A stretch of DNA of 64,000 nucleotides, taken from Mycoemilia scoparia. Lineage: Eukaryota; Kickxellomycota; Kickxellomycetes; Kickxellales; Kickxellaceae. The position numbers and the translations under genes are program-made. The notes under the pieces were generated by a model. The model saw nothing but the letters and a program-made list of their open reading frames with translations. It was not told the origin of the DNA and made no database searches. Shown here in pieces: positions 10,201-20,606 of this stretch. The stretch's first letter is position 1. The number at the start of each line of letters is the position of its first letter. Location of the stretch: NCBI GenBank assembly GCA_027575805.1, contig JANBPU010000002.1, positions 248,001 to 312,000 of the forward strand, written 5' to 3'.

Positions 10201-11940
10201 ACTAAACATTGATGACGATGATATTGTGCGACCAAGTGCTGGACCAGACTGATTTATATCGATATTATCTGTTGTAGATTCTGTGTATTTTGCTTCATTT
10301 GATAGTGGGTGGCCGGCTGGGAAATTGGCTTGGAAGCTAGTACTAATTGGTATATTCTCCGGTGTTTGCTCTTTTTTGGCCAGGCTTGGTCCAAGTGAAT
10401 ACTGGAAATGATGGGGGATCATTTCCGTTCCTGAGACGTGGACAATAGACAACTTGGATAAGGAATTCACACACCTATGAACAGGGACAGCAGAAGTGAA
10501 CTGACATCCTTGGATATGAAGGACCTCCAATGTTTCCTTATGAGGCAGTGATTCGCTAGTCAAAGGGTCAAGTATGGAATCAGAAATCTGTGGGCAGTCA
10601 ACAATGCGGAGACCCTTGAAACCCAATTTCATGTTTTGAGAGGAAAGGAGGGCAATAATGGCTTCTGTTGTCACACTGTGTATTTCGGTCAGGCTGAGCT
10701 TATTAAGCTGTAGCTGATCCAGCTGACTAAGCTTGTGGAATAGTACATCCTCAACTGAGAATCCTCTGAGAATGAGGCTCTCCAAGCGCCTGGAAACTAT
10801 TGCATGATTGGCAAATAAAGCACCAGAAGATTCATCCATTCCCTCATTAGTACTGGCTGATGTACGAATAACTTCAAGGTGCCTTAGTTTAGGACACCCA
10901 CTAAGGGCAGCAAATACTGGGACACTTGTCAGACCACTGCCATAAAGTGCCAAAAATTCCAGATCTGGGTTGTTCTTTATCACATCTAAGGCAACATTGT
11001 CATCAATCTCGAGCCTATCTGTTCCAACAATGCGAAGATCCTGAAGGCTGCGACAAGCTCCAAGAATAGGGCCAATTTCAGCACCCGAAACTGCTGGAAC
11101 ATGAATGTCTAGCTTTGTCAGTCTATCAGCACGTATTTGCAAACCACGCCATAGAGCATCTCCCCCACCTGGCTGCTGAGAAATAACTGAATCCAAAATT
11201 ATGCTTATAGATCTTATGTCAGTCAATGCACGGAAGAATGGTAACAGTGTACGAGGTGGCTCACTTGGAAGCCCAATAATCTGCAGTTCATTTAGAGTTC
11301 TAGCATGACGGGCAAGGTGAACAAAGTCTCTATCAACAACTTTATAACCATAAAATGCCAACTTCTGTATTTGCTCGGTATTGCGGATTATTTCAATAAG
11401 TAGCTTGTGATCACCCAATGAAGTTTTGGCAATTGAACGGTGCTCCTGAACCATCCCTGAGTTTGAAAGCCACTCCAGGACAGTAGCCGTAGCTAAAGCA
11501 GATTCATCGGTGGTAGAGAAACTTGGTCCAGAGGCTGAACCTTCTCTGAGGGTAAGGTCCAGGCTACGAATGTGTTGCATCCTGGCTGGGTTGACACGCG
11601 CCTCTCTCAAAAACTTGTAGAAAGCCTCTGGGGATGAAAATTCAGGCTCTTGCCAAAGCACCTCAAGGCCAAACCTCGACCAGTTAGGATGGACCAGTGT
11701 AAACTGCAGACGATCATATGGAGTTTTGAGGTTTTGCGCAATCCCTCGCAGAATTTGTGAGGGCCAATTAGGCGGCCAAGTGTCAAGAAAGTGCAGGTCA
11801 CTAATATCTACTATCTCGCTTTCAGAGTAGTAGAAATCATCGTCGTCACTGTTTATTTCAGCAAAAGGCTGCTGATAACCAGAATTTTTGTTTTGGGCCC
11901 CATCAAAAGTCTCTGGATTTTTGGTCTCCAGTTGGTCCAT
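7291..11940 (-). CDS. Large F-box/leucine-rich-repeat-like protein with long disordered region
   Basis: Single open frame of 1549 aa. After an acidic N-terminus (DDDDFYYSESE) comes an F-box-like stretch near residues 50-115 (LDTWPPNWPSQILRGIAQNL...VHPNW...LWQEP). Irregular leucine-rich repeats run to about residue 530, as in SCF substrate receptors. About 900 residues then are low-complexity and rich in Q, S, P, N and E, including an SR/H-rich patch (GSRRHTQKW...SPRRHHSH). The last 70 residues are conserved-looking: LLELSVETQEFGRQILRV, then DDPELLANQFCQKY, then a basic tail KLERKKARRQQK. A similar Ddp-LA-F-C pattern ends many fungal proteins; its role is unknown to me. Substrate unknown. The F-box call rests on weak similarity and could be wrong. 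Confidence 0.6.
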   Translation of the reverse strand: MDQLETKNPETFDGAQNKNSGYQQPFAEINSDDDDFYYSESEIVDISDLHFLDTWPPNWPSQILRGIAQNLKTPYDRLQFTLVHPNWSRFGLEVLWQEPEFSSPEAFYKFLREARVNPARMQHIRSLDLTLREGSASGPSFSTTDESALATATVLEWLSNSGMVQEHRSIAKTSLGDHKLLIEIIRNTEQIQKLAFYGYKVVDRDFVHLARHARTLNELQIIGLPSEPPRTLLPFFRALTDIRSISIILDSVISQQPGGGDALWRGLQIRADRLTKLDIHVPAVSGAEIGPILGACRSLQDLRIVGTDRLEIDDNVALDVIKNNPDLEFLALYGSGLTSVPVFAALSGCPKLRHLEVIRTSASTNEGMDESSGALFANHAIVSRRLESLILRGFSVEDVLFHKLSQLDQLQLNKLSLTEIHSVTTEAIIALLSSQNMKLGFKGLRIVDCPQISDSILDPLTSESLPHKETLEVLHIQGCQFTSAVPVHRCVNSLSKLSIVHVSGTEMIPHHFQYSLGPSLAKKEQTPENIPISTSFQANFPAGHPLSNEAKYTESTTDNIDINQSGPALGRTISSSSMFSDPPTRPMTASQHHGSRRHTQKWIDFFKTISPRRHHSHTPSGERGLGGGRKRTASSLAVGENHGESSDNVQRPITGYDILKSKEEYQNNLEPGIDITSTQQQSQPPEPSPIIAIDNIKAEDNNSAENNENAESRGLNAEAVESLLQITENPIAASEGDPAAEHPNVSQIVEEKDQEPSNRVPIQAENNTKESQKLDSVETTVNKATEQTNFSQQLDQIDDTKMGVDQVIYGENGLPDQALSDKMHIEAQQQPEAGEEFSIQEPVPIPQETLSPVGAPEHKDTLPSTYPPQQQTTAVDMDSKLTSDELGNNDASREIQNEAPSTDQDTQHSDDPQDISSDDSGVFPTSVEQGGNDVPITSFPKPTNEHVQDAVSIVDQQERSIQASDSPPAAQQTNGHSNPSPGQLENGGFQEHSGSLSQSAIPLNHTGEKVYALDSQQEPLHTEPEAQLEDTAHPSQGLPPPGKMDDPAPKSPGSIPSSSVGNGASARPIENTKEIEESYVRDITKETNDDKVDQKNLSEPPIDQHNAATTSPEAAIEEQQQPIVPSQPAANSSPTNTFSTLQKGKEPLSQPPLNQDDSAGQKPESIQNDSSHEVPSDGFANQGTPAQKFPGAFVNTPPRVQSSYITDSHEDAVRDYEAQRRNLGSSSNNPFERPLSRASVGYRDNSPRPFQSGQAVLIDPSPGVSASSPRSQPIAFNNQPQPRPRNQSNNERPNRDSGIFDSIPDITSPTIASTIQSHSQNNVPPISLPGTSSAQYEAAADTVAAGNGNFNGGEIYRRESVETMSPITPGDMDPVLSPQRELFSHGSSSNNGLGVTNSANSRLLNTPIFPNLSNRSDKQREKAPTTTTAAAEEPMRNSLPAEHVPTPKLPTASHLLETSNASSQNQTPSGSSKQPRQHKNKTLLELSVETQEFGRQILRVAEHDDPELLANQFCQKYKMMDLSAGLKSLIISKLERKKARRQQKAANKE

Positions 11941-12757
11941 TATCTATTTGAGCAACCAGTGTTTATCTATATTATGTAAAAATATGGCAGCTACCCTTGG
12001 CAAAAAACGATAGTTGTGAATATGGATGTGTATATAAATTGGATGATAAACAGTATGCAAAATGGTAACAGAAGAATAAGGAGAAGAAATAAGAGTCCTG
12101 AGAAATGATATCAAATGGCGGCTTTATAGAGAGGCGTCAGACACATAAGTATATACACACGCACGCAGCAGCCTGCATAAGAAGACTACAACGGAGATTG
12201 TCCGTGTCAAAAAACCATTTTGTAAAATAAACAAAGCGAGGGTCAAAAGCACAAATACCTGCTAAAAGCCGATTCAAAGTACAGGGACAAATAGCTTGAG
12301 GTTATTCTATAGGCACACACTTCTCCCCTCTTTCTTCAAGTATACCCCGAAGCAGAAGACTGAAAGGACTTTACAACAGACTAAAAATGAAATGTATTTA
12401 AAAGGGCTTATTATCGAATAGGTCAATATTAAAATCCCAAACCTACAAATAACCCAAGCCCTACTGCATGGATCCCACTTTTATTCCCATCTTGTAATGA
12501 TATACCTGTGCGAAAGATGTTGTCCCTAAAAAACCAACTTGAGGGACCTTGGTTTTTACCGACCATTATCAATGGGAATTTTTTGCAAAATTTAAAAGGG
12601 TATCTACACACTTACTACCAAGAGCCCTACTAATTGCCACAAAGAATGCAAATCTTTGGTTCAATATTCTTTTTAGTTTAAACATAAAACCAAGCAAACA
12701 TAAGAATACATCTAAAAACGATTAATATACATGGATAACTGAATAGAGATTCACTCT
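11941..12757. other. Intergenic, upstream of the F-box-like gene
   Basis: Holds the promoter of the F-box-like gene and the 3' flank of the membrane-protein gene (both minus strand). No convincing gene or repeat seen. Confidence 0.5.
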
Positions 12758-14794
12758 TCATTCAAAATCCAGAGTAACAAGAGCAAATAGGATATTTTGG
12801 AGAACATGTATGGAGACCAGGATCATCGCAGGAATCATGTTTGGATATCTCATGAAATCTCTGACAACTGAATTTGATATACTATGGCTATAAATCAAAC
12901 GCACAATGACTCTGACAACTCTGCTTGCCACAATCTCGCTCAGCCATACAAGAGCCGATGCCATCATCGTGAGCTCATATGAGTAGTGGTTGTTGGGATC
13001 ATCATACTTTTGATTGAACTGGAAATATGGGTAGGCCTTCTTGTTTGGGCCGAAATGGAGGATACTAACCCAGCACAGAAACCCCAGCATTGTTACGTTT
13101 TCAGCAACATTTCTTAGGAAAAATACTCGGCTCAGGGACCTGACATATTCATCATAGGTAGTATCGAATCCAAAGACACGACAAAGTAACCTGTGGACCC
13201 ATCTGGCCATACGAAATGGGAAAATAAAGACCACCCATAGAGAGGAGCCCAGCTGGACAAGCACAACCTGGCTTGGTGTTCGCAGGCGAGCAAAAAGGTT
13301 TCGATAGAATATAAAGTAGGTGATGGAGAAATAGAGTTGGTAAATATACAAAAGTGGCCATGACTGCACTTTGACTGTTATTATCCATGCAGTGATAGCA
13401 TCCAAGATATAAATGATGCCTATCCACGAATATACATATTGAAGCCCAACGAAGCTACTGTGGGGGAGCGTAGAGGTATATTCATATGCCAGATATTCAC
13501 CAGCAGTCAGACCAATATACCACAGGAGGAATGTTGAGCAGAACCAGAGGAAACGTCTATAGGAAGCGGGGACACGCCACTCAACAGATGAGGAGAAAAT
13601 TTGCTGGTATTCATTCATACTTTGGCGACGAATTGACTTTTGGTGGTGGCGTTGGATGAGACTAAACGACATCATCACTGGAAAGAGCAGTGTAAAAAGG
13701 GTTATCCCGGTCCATGTAAACGGTTCGTGGGCCCATCCCCAGTCGCTTAGATAAGCAGCAGATCCTAGAACCATGGCCACCATCCACGATATAGCATTGG
13801 CTGTAAAGCCGGACATCGACTTTGGCCACCAATTTAGCGAATACAGCCGGAATATCTGGGTGACTAGCAAAAGGGCGACTGCACTGTATATCCCGTAGTA
13901 AAAGAACAGGAAGAACCAAAAATTCATGGCAATGGCCTGGTTCCCATCATTGTTTTTTATTGTAGTCATTGGAATTGGCACAGAGCACCAGGCCACAACA
14001 CAGAGTGCTGGAAATATTACCATTAGAAGAATACGGCGCCAGGCTGACTGTACCCATGGAAGTAATCTATTTCCCAGTGCTGAGCCAGAATCGTAATCTT
14101 GGTTGTATACTGAATCTTCGGTCTGGGACCATGTTCTTTCCCGTGGAATGCGGACATCGGTTTGGCGAAAAGTTAGCATATCATTCCAGTTGGGATTAAA
14201 CTGGGCAAGTATATCTTCTCTCCGCTCCTGATCTTCGCCATCATTTGAAATAATAGTATTCCTGGCTGTCTCTGTTGGAATACCACAATACCCGTTCCCC
14301 AACCAGCCAAATGTATCGCTGGATGTGTTGGGGTTGCGGTAAATGTTCGATTCTGGGAATTTTCCTATGGATGTGTTTTCTTTAAAGGGCCCGCTGGCTC
14401 TAGGAAGAGTATCAAAGGGGCTCTGCGACATGTCTGTATACAGTGAGAGCGGATCATTAAAGGGCAATGTTGCGATATGCCTTGGCAACTCACGAATTCG
14501 TGCATGGAAGCCCCATGATGCATCTATTGTTTCTGGTGGCTCCCTTGATAACAGGCCAGGGGAGGATTCTGGACAAGTATCAGAGCCACTGTCCCCGCCC
14601 TGATGTTTCTTGCTTGGGGTACTAATATTACTGCTATATCCTCGTGTCAGCGTGCTGAAGGGACTAGACGGGCCTGGCTCTATGGCTCTGTATGAGCCGT
14701 ATACGATCCTAGTGCTTCCTTTTGGGCTCTCATGGTCTATCAGCCTGGAAGTTTCCACGCTTATACCGCTGTTGTTTAGTTCTGGGCCCGACAT
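12758..14794 (-). CDS. Unrecognised multi-pass membrane protein
   Basis: Single open frame, 678 aa. Residues 1-250 are hydrophilic, Ser/Pro-rich and probably cytosolic. From about 250 to the end I count roughly ten hydrophobic segments, for example LLMVIFPALCVVAW, FWFFLFFYYGIYSAVALLLV, ISWMVAMVLGSAAYL, and a C-terminal MIPAMILVSIHVLQNILFAL. Charged loops carry RRHHQKSIRRQSMNEY and DDPNNHYSYE. No transporter or enzyme signature that I know is visible, so no function is given. The ATG at 14794 follows an A-rich leader and the frame has no upstream extension of note. It is expressed away from no obvious partner; its neighbours on the same strand are spaced too far apart to be linked. Confidence 0.75.
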   Translation of the reverse strand: MSGPELNNSGISVETSRLIDHESPKGSTRIVYGSYRAIEPGPSSPFSTLTRGYSSNISTPSKKHQGGDSGSDTCPESSPGLLSREPPETIDASWGFHARIRELPRHIATLPFNDPLSLYTDMSQSPFDTLPRASGPFKENTSIGKFPESNIYRNPNTSSDTFGWLGNGYCGIPTETARNTIISNDGEDQERREDILAQFNPNWNDMLTFRQTDVRIPRERTWSQTEDSVYNQDYDSGSALGNRLLPWVQSAWRRILLMVIFPALCVVAWCSVPIPMTTIKNNDGNQAIAMNFWFFLFFYYGIYSAVALLLVTQIFRLYSLNWWPKSMSGFTANAISWMVAMVLGSAAYLSDWGWAHEPFTWTGITLFTLLFPVMMSFSLIQRHHQKSIRRQSMNEYQQIFSSSVEWRVPASYRRFLWFCSTFLLWYIGLTAGEYLAYEYTSTLPHSSFVGLQYVYSWIGIIYILDAITAWIITVKVQSWPLLYIYQLYFSITYFIFYRNLFARLRTPSQVVLVQLGSSLWVVFIFPFRMARWVHRLLCRVFGFDTTYDEYVRSLSRVFFLRNVAENVTMLGFLCWVSILHFGPNKKAYPYFQFNQKYDDPNNHYSYELTMMASALVWLSEIVASRVVRVIVRLIYSHSISNSVVRDFMRYPNMIPAMILVSIHVLQNILFALVTLDFE

Positions 14795-17717
14795 ATCTTT
14801 TTCTTGGTTCTAGTTCAGCATGGGTTAATAAATCCTTTGGCGAGTATACTTAAAAATACAAAGTTTGGTCAATAGTGAGAAAGAAAAATGCAAACAAACA
14901 AAAACAAGGAACCCCGATGTCAGCAGCCAATGTGCTTCCACCTTGTGCTTGATTGAAAAGTGTCAGTTATACAGAGTGTGCTGTGCAAGACAATTTATAC
15001 TCAAATAGCAGGAATCAGCGGCTTTTTATTATTATCCAACAAAAATAAAGCAACAGTATGGCATTTACGTCTTTCAGCCTCTCTAATCCCCCACTTTCTT
15101 CATTTCTGCAAGGCATGGCGAATATGGCATTATCACCTGCATCATATTTCTTTTTGGTGTCTCTGTTTGGCGGCATATGATACTTTTCCAAGTCCATAAA
15201 CTCAACTGCTCCATAAGGCATCCAGACTCGCATTTCAGCTTGAAAGTGTTGAAGTGCAAATAGAGATCTCAAACTTTAGTTCACATACGCTATTAGCAGA
15301 GTTGCTGATATTACGGGAGCAAAGCTAACCCTGGGGCTCTTCACTACTATAGTTGGCTACAAAGTATAGCAAACCGAGTATTTGTATCGATGGTGTTTTT
15401 TGGTGCATTCTGACTAGTTTATTGGCTTATCTCTGAAAGCAACAATACACCAGAAGTTTGGGATCTTTTCCACGATGGTGATTTGGCCTACATACATGAC
15501 TAAACAAGACAAAAGATATCATAAAGAAACAGTCTAGTGTTATCTAACAGCTCTGAAAAAACTGGATGAGTTTGACAGTAGCGGTCCACACATAATCCAT
15601 AAGCCACACACTTCATGCTGTTATTGGAGAGATTATTCTGGTACACTTTTAGAGGAAACCTTCCTACATTTAAAGATGCGATTAAAAGAATTTTGGATAA
15701 CGAATGGCTTGGCCTAGTCTTTATAGCTAGTCTGTAGATTGCGGGCAATGACGAGATTTAATGCCTTGCCCCTTCGAAAGGCAATGCTGATGAAGAGAAC
15801 AATAAAGTGTAGAAGTGGTTTGCCTGGCGTTTAGATGTGTCAGTGCATTCATACTAAACGCACTGCTAGGAAAATCCCAAGAACAAGTCTCCAACGACCT
15901 TTGCATATGAGAGATTAGCTTCATAGATGGGCACTGAGATCATTGTCACCATTATCTACGAGGAGGTTTGCTTCTACACCAGAGTCCAAAGATTTTGGCA
16001 AACTGTATCACTAATGTTGCGACCAATTGACCTACTTGGTAAATCTAATATCAAGGGGAAAACATCCGTCTGCAGATCTGCAATAACTATGACACATCTT
16101 GCCAACATGTAAACTACTCAAGGGAAGTGGAACATAACAAAAAGATGGGTTGAACATAGTCTAAGGAATGCACCCCACCTTTCTAAAAGTATGGACTGTG
16201 CACAGGGCTTTGTGGCAGCGAAGTACACTCATGGTAAGCTGTATTGAAATATGAACAAGATTGATCATTATTCAACCAGCTAGTGTCGGACACATGGGAT
16301 ATGACAAGCAATGCACTATGAAGAAGATCAGCGCATGGCCCTTGATGGACTTAGCAAGAATGGCTAACTGTATTCCCAAAACTTTGGGTTTTCTAAAAAT
16401 AGGGGTTCACTTTTTGCTCAAATTAAAACATTATTGTAGCATAGACCGAGATAGTTAATGACATCTCACTGCTGCTCTTCCCTGGCTAAAATTAGAACGC
16501 TAAATAGATCGCTTGCAGTTGGAAAATTGAAATGTATGAATTTCTTTTCAATGGATCGTTGCCAGTCAATGCACACCACTTGTGTTGTATTTTGGTGTTG
16601 TGGAGTTTCATTGCCCTTTAACTGAAAAGCAGTATCTCCAGTGGTCCTTGTAGAGGATAGTAAACTACCAGTTAGGCACGCACTTTGATCCCAAGGGCAA
16701 GTGCGTACTCTGCCGGTAGTTTCCTGTATTCTTTTGGAGTTCCTTTCTGCCTATGGTCTGTGGCGAAACTGACATCCAGAGCCCCATACCCTAAAACCAT
16801 TGTAGTCTGTAGCAGGAGATCTTCAGTCCTACGATTGATTTATTTTTCAAGTGTACAGCACATAGTGAAAAGGCTCATTATCAACTGATGTTCTGCCATG
16901 TTAATATAAACCAAGGGCTAAAATGCTTTAGAGAATGGCGCTGCGGTTGGTGTTTAACAAAAACATACACCATTTTGACGCTACACACCCAGAGATTTTT
17001 GGGCCTAAAGAGGAAATTTTTTGATCAGCTCGTATGGCTGTCCAAAAACGGAAGCTGATGTTACTGGGACCCATCAGCCAAAAACGAGTTGATGTTGTAT
17101 AGGCATGGGTGGAGCTTTTACTTGTAAAAGCCTGAGAATTGCAGCACATACACGCCTGTCCATGCGGATCATTCTTTTTGAAGGACTGATTTTTGCTAGC
17201 AGGCCAGCTTTGTCATGCATATTGGTCAGCCTATACTACCATTGATAAATGTAGTCTGCTTTAGCCCTTCAAAAATAATCACACATGTGTTTGTGCATGT
17301 ATTGTGTGGATGGACATGGCCGAAAACAATACCCAACTGGCGGATTTAGATATATAAACACAGCTGTGGTCCATAATCCGTCTTCAGACCCTCCTTCCAT
17401 ATTACCAAAGATAAATTCACGACTTACAAAGCTGGGTTCCCCCAGTCTGTTACTTTTAATTTTGTGGCTCCGCTTTGTATCATTTATTTTAGTCTCTTTA
17501 CTGCTTGGCAAACAGCCAAATCCAAATAAGGGTTCATTTTTCCACCTACATACAAACATGCACATACATATCGATGCAAGTACCAAGAAGACATAGTATA
17601 TCTGTAGATTTAAGATTCGTCTCAAGCACTCAACCGCCTGTTTTCGCATCTCTTGTAATTATATACATATATCCGTATCACATTACCACAAAGACATAGT
17701 CGATATACTTACATTCC
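14795..17717. other. Gene-poor region of 2.9 kb
   Basis: No supported gene; short frames on both strands break quickly. Contains one MITE-like copy (17164-17286) and a weak match to repeat family B near 15610-15670. The stretch 16900-17160 has short inverted segments and may be an eroded transposable element, but I cannot identify it. The last 430 bp must hold the promoter of the Clp-like gene. Confidence 0.5.
17164..17286 (+). mobile_element. MITE-like element copy 2 (subfamily II)
   Basis: TTTTTGAAGGACT at the left and GCCCTTCAAAAATAAT at the right form the terminal inverted repeat. The interior (CTAGCAGGCCAG, CCATTGATAAATG) matches copy 1. Confidence 0.75.
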
Positions 17718-20138
17718 ATGTTTACCAATAACCTTCAATCCAGCATATATCGTCTTCAAGACGACTTTTTAAATACCACAGAGCAGGCCAGGCGGAAGGC
17801 TCGGGAATCTGGGTCACAATATATGACAATATACCACATCCTCAATGCGATGTGGCATCACCCAGACCAATACTTGGTGTCTGTAGTAATGGAAGCAAAA
17901 GGTGACTGCCAGCAGTTCATCGACAGAGTTGACGATACAATTGAGCAGTCATTTCAAAAATCATTAATTCTGCAACCACTAAAAGCCCTGAATAGATTAA
18001 AGCGGCATTTGTCTCCACAGTCCTATCCCGAACAACTAAATGAAGATACTTTTAATGGACCAGTATTCGACAAAACGTGCCTGGATATTTTCAACAAGAT
18101 TATCAGCCATGGCTACTATGGAGAGATCCACATAAACAGTGAGGTCTTTCTTTGGGAACTAGTTCAAGACAAAAAACTCGACCGAATTCTAAAAGGCTGT
18201 GGAGCCACTGCCGAATCTATGCGGTCAGCAATTAGAAACTACACCGATAATCCCTGGCTCAGAACTTACATGGTGTCTACTATAATAGACAGTGGTGAAA
18301 GCACGTTCGATGGCGTTGGGAGAATGGACAGATCCACAGGTGCCGATGACAAGAGCCAGTACATAACCAATTTATCAAGAAGCATTTCTCGTAACGAAGT
18401 TGCTCAAGTAATAGGTCGTGATTTGGAAATACAGACAGTGATGACGATGATACTATCGCCAGAAAAAAAGAGTCTATTGATTGTAGGACCCCAGGGTACA
18501 GGAAAGAGCTCAATAATCAGAGGTGTCGCTCACCACTTCTACGGAAAAAATAAGACGCACAGGATAAGTCTGCAAGCAAGCATCAGCTCTGATAGATTCT
18601 CAACACGCTCATTATTATACACCAGGAAGGGTTCTCCCGATCCACCAAAAAGAACATCCTTTACGCTGCTAAATATGAGACACCAGTCACATCCTAGCTC
18701 TAGCGAACCCATGATACCACAGATATATCATCTACATCTTCGAAAGATGCTTTCTCGCATCTGGACTACTGACACATTTATAAAGAAGCTAAAGGCCCTG
18801 GCCCAGCATGCAATGGCTCGAAATGCTGTACTCTGGATAGAAGATTTTAATCTGGTACTAAGCCGCACTTCCACAACAAAGCTTGCAGCCATGCGCGAGT
18901 ATCTGAAGCCGCTAATGATACTTGGAAAACTTCGGTGCATTGGCACCTTAACCCTGTCTGAGTATACCGAATTAATAGCAGATGACCCTTTTTTAATACA
19001 CACATTTGTCACTGTACCGGTCCCCGAGATGCTCTCAGATGATGCCGAAAAAGTCCTCTATGTAGCCCGCGATCAATTGGAAGCAAAATATGGTATACTA
19101 ATCAAGGATGAAGCATTAAGGGCAGCCATCGATCTAAGTGAGCACTATGCAAAGAAAACTGCCTTACCGGGCCGAGCCTGGCTGCTGTTGGAAAATACAT
19201 GTGCCCGGTTACATGACCAGCTCTGTCTTGGGTTCCTGCGTCTTCAATGGCTTGAAAGTCGCATGCTATATCTGGCGGTCGGAAACGACCCAAGCTCGCC
19301 GCTCAAATCCATCGACCCCGTTCAACATAAGGAGCTGCTTGATGAATTCTGTTTATACCAGAGGTGGGAGATTATCAATAAGCCTCTCATTGGTAAAATC
19401 AAAGAGGTTTCACAGTTAATGGAAAAGGACCGCTCGTCAAAAAGTATCGCGGAAACCAGCAGCGGGACTAGTGCATCTGGCACAACAATACCATCAGAAA
19501 CCACAACGCCAACGGCCGTCAGATTTTTCAATAGAATCGAGAATGATTGGGTAGACATGTCAACTAAGGACATGGGCAGCTCATGTAGCGCTAGTACAGC
19601 CAGCCAGCTCCCCATAATCTGGGTTGATAGCACCAGTACTGAAAGCAACAGGTACAGTATGGGCTCATATCAAAGCACGTCAGTATCTGAATGGACACAG
19701 AGGACTGCAGAGCGTCTCGAATTCTTTAAAAGCTCTCCCTCTTTCTCTATACTATCAGAGTCCCTAACTCAACAGATATCCAAAAGCGTCAAATTTACGC
19801 ACTCGGCTGCGATGGGTCAATCGCCACATTTCCCAACAACCCATGCGCCAATATTGCCCAACACAAGCAGATATACAAGTGACTTTAGAAAAAGTACTGT
19901 AGCATCATCTCCATATGAAATACTCAATCCTATTGATACTGTTGCCACTGATGGCTGTGACATGAAAAAAGTCGACAGCAAGGCTATTGAGCAATTGATA
20001 TACCAAAAGGAAGGGCCAACACTCATTAACGATGAATACCCTGATTATAAGGCACATACCAAAATTATCGAACATATGCCTGAACCCGAGCAACCACCAT
20101 TACCACCAGCATTCCATGATTACAATCGATGCTATTAG
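17718..20138 (+). CDS. Degenerate Clp/Hsp104-like AAA protein, single ring
   Basis: Single exon, 806 aa. Residues about 15-90 resemble a Clp N-domain (ARRKARESGSQYMTIYHIL). A first AAA module follows: Walker A GPQGTGKSS at 257-265, then VLWIEDFNLVL near 371 where ClpB/Hsp104 has LFIDEIHTVL, then LKPLMILGKLRCIGTLTLSEY and PDKA-like LPGRAWLLLENTCARL, all collinear with Hsp104 nucleotide domain 1. The Walker B Asp-Glu order is changed to Glu-Asp, and the arginine-finger ERRF segment reads LIHTF. There is no second AAA ring; a Ser/Thr-rich, probably disordered tail of about 250 residues replaces it. It most likely binds ATP without hydrolysing it and may act as an adaptor or regulator. Family membership is confident; function is inference. 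Confidence 0.8.
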   Translation: MFTNNLQSSIYRLQDDFLNTTEQARRKARESGSQYMTIYHILNAMWHHPDQYLVSVVMEAKGDCQQFIDRVDDTIEQSFQKSLILQPLKALNRLKRHLSPQSYPEQLNEDTFNGPVFDKTCLDIFNKIISHGYYGEIHINSEVFLWELVQDKKLDRILKGCGATAESMRSAIRNYTDNPWLRTYMVSTIIDSGESTFDGVGRMDRSTGADDKSQYITNLSRSISRNEVAQVIGRDLEIQTVMTMILSPEKKSLLIVGPQGTGKSSIIRGVAHHFYGKNKTHRISLQASISSDRFSTRSLLYTRKGSPDPPKRTSFTLLNMRHQSHPSSSEPMIPQIYHLHLRKMLSRIWTTDTFIKKLKALAQHAMARNAVLWIEDFNLVLSRTSTTKLAAMREYLKPLMILGKLRCIGTLTLSEYTELIADDPFLIHTFVTVPVPEMLSDDAEKVLYVARDQLEAKYGILIKDEALRAAIDLSEHYAKKTALPGRAWLLLENTCARLHDQLCLGFLRLQWLESRMLYLAVGNDPSSPLKSIDPVQHKELLDEFCLYQRWEIINKPLIGKIKEVSQLMEKDRSSKSIAETSSGTSASGTTIPSETTTPTAVRFFNRIENDWVDMSTKDMGSSCSASTASQLPIIWVDSTSTESNRYSMGSYQSTSVSEWTQRTAERLEFFKSSPSFSILSESLTQQISKSVKFTHSAAMGQSPHFPTTHAPILPNTSRYTSDFRKSTVASSPYEILNPIDTVATDGCDMKKVDSKAIEQLIYQKEGPTLINDEYPDYKAHTKIIEHMPEPEQPPLPPAFHDYNRCY

Positions 20139-20324
20139 TTGATAGTCTCCATTAAATAATATTATTGCTACCAAGTTTTAAATAGAACTAGCGTTAACTT
20201 TAAATAATGACTTGCATTTTGTAATTCCATGACCTTCCCTATCCAATTTTTAGATTTCTGATAAATATATTATTATACTAATGCTTATTATAATAACATT
20301 GTATTTTTTTAAGTGAGGTCTGGC

Positions 20325-20430
20325 CATTTGGGCGATAACTTTTGAAGGGTACCTTTTGGTAGCAAACAATTATAAGGGCAATCACAGCCAAATGGGTGTC
20401 CAGTTTTACTAGTAAACTTTCACCCTATAG
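20325..20430 (-). mobile_element. MITE-like element copy 3 (subfamily I, reverse)
   Basis: CTTTTGAAGGGTACCTTTTGG on the left; interior CAGCCAAATGGGTGTCCAG and TTTACTAGTAAAC read as the reverse complement of the copies at 22949 and 50990. The right end is eroded (TTTCACCCTATAG). It lies 187 bp past the Clp-like stop codon. Confidence 0.7.
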
Positions 20431-20483
20431 AGAAAAAAATCCTCTATAAACCAATAAATAAGCAGAAAAATGCCTAAAATAGA

Positions 20484-20606
20484 ATATGGGTAGTTATTTT
20501 TGAAGGGTTGACCATTTGCTAATAGGCTGTGATCACGCATTTGGCTGTAGTTTCCCCTTTAATCGTTGGCCACCAAAAGTCACCCTTCAAAAATAATCAC
20601 CCATAT
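20484..20606 (+). mobile_element. MITE-like element copy 4 (subfamily I variant)
   Basis: The best-preserved ends: ATATGGGTAGTTATTTTTGA on the left mirrors TTCAAAAATAATCACCCATA on the right. The interior GACCATTTGCTAATAGGC and GTGATCACGCATTTGGCTG defines a variant shared with copy 5. Confidence 0.85.
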
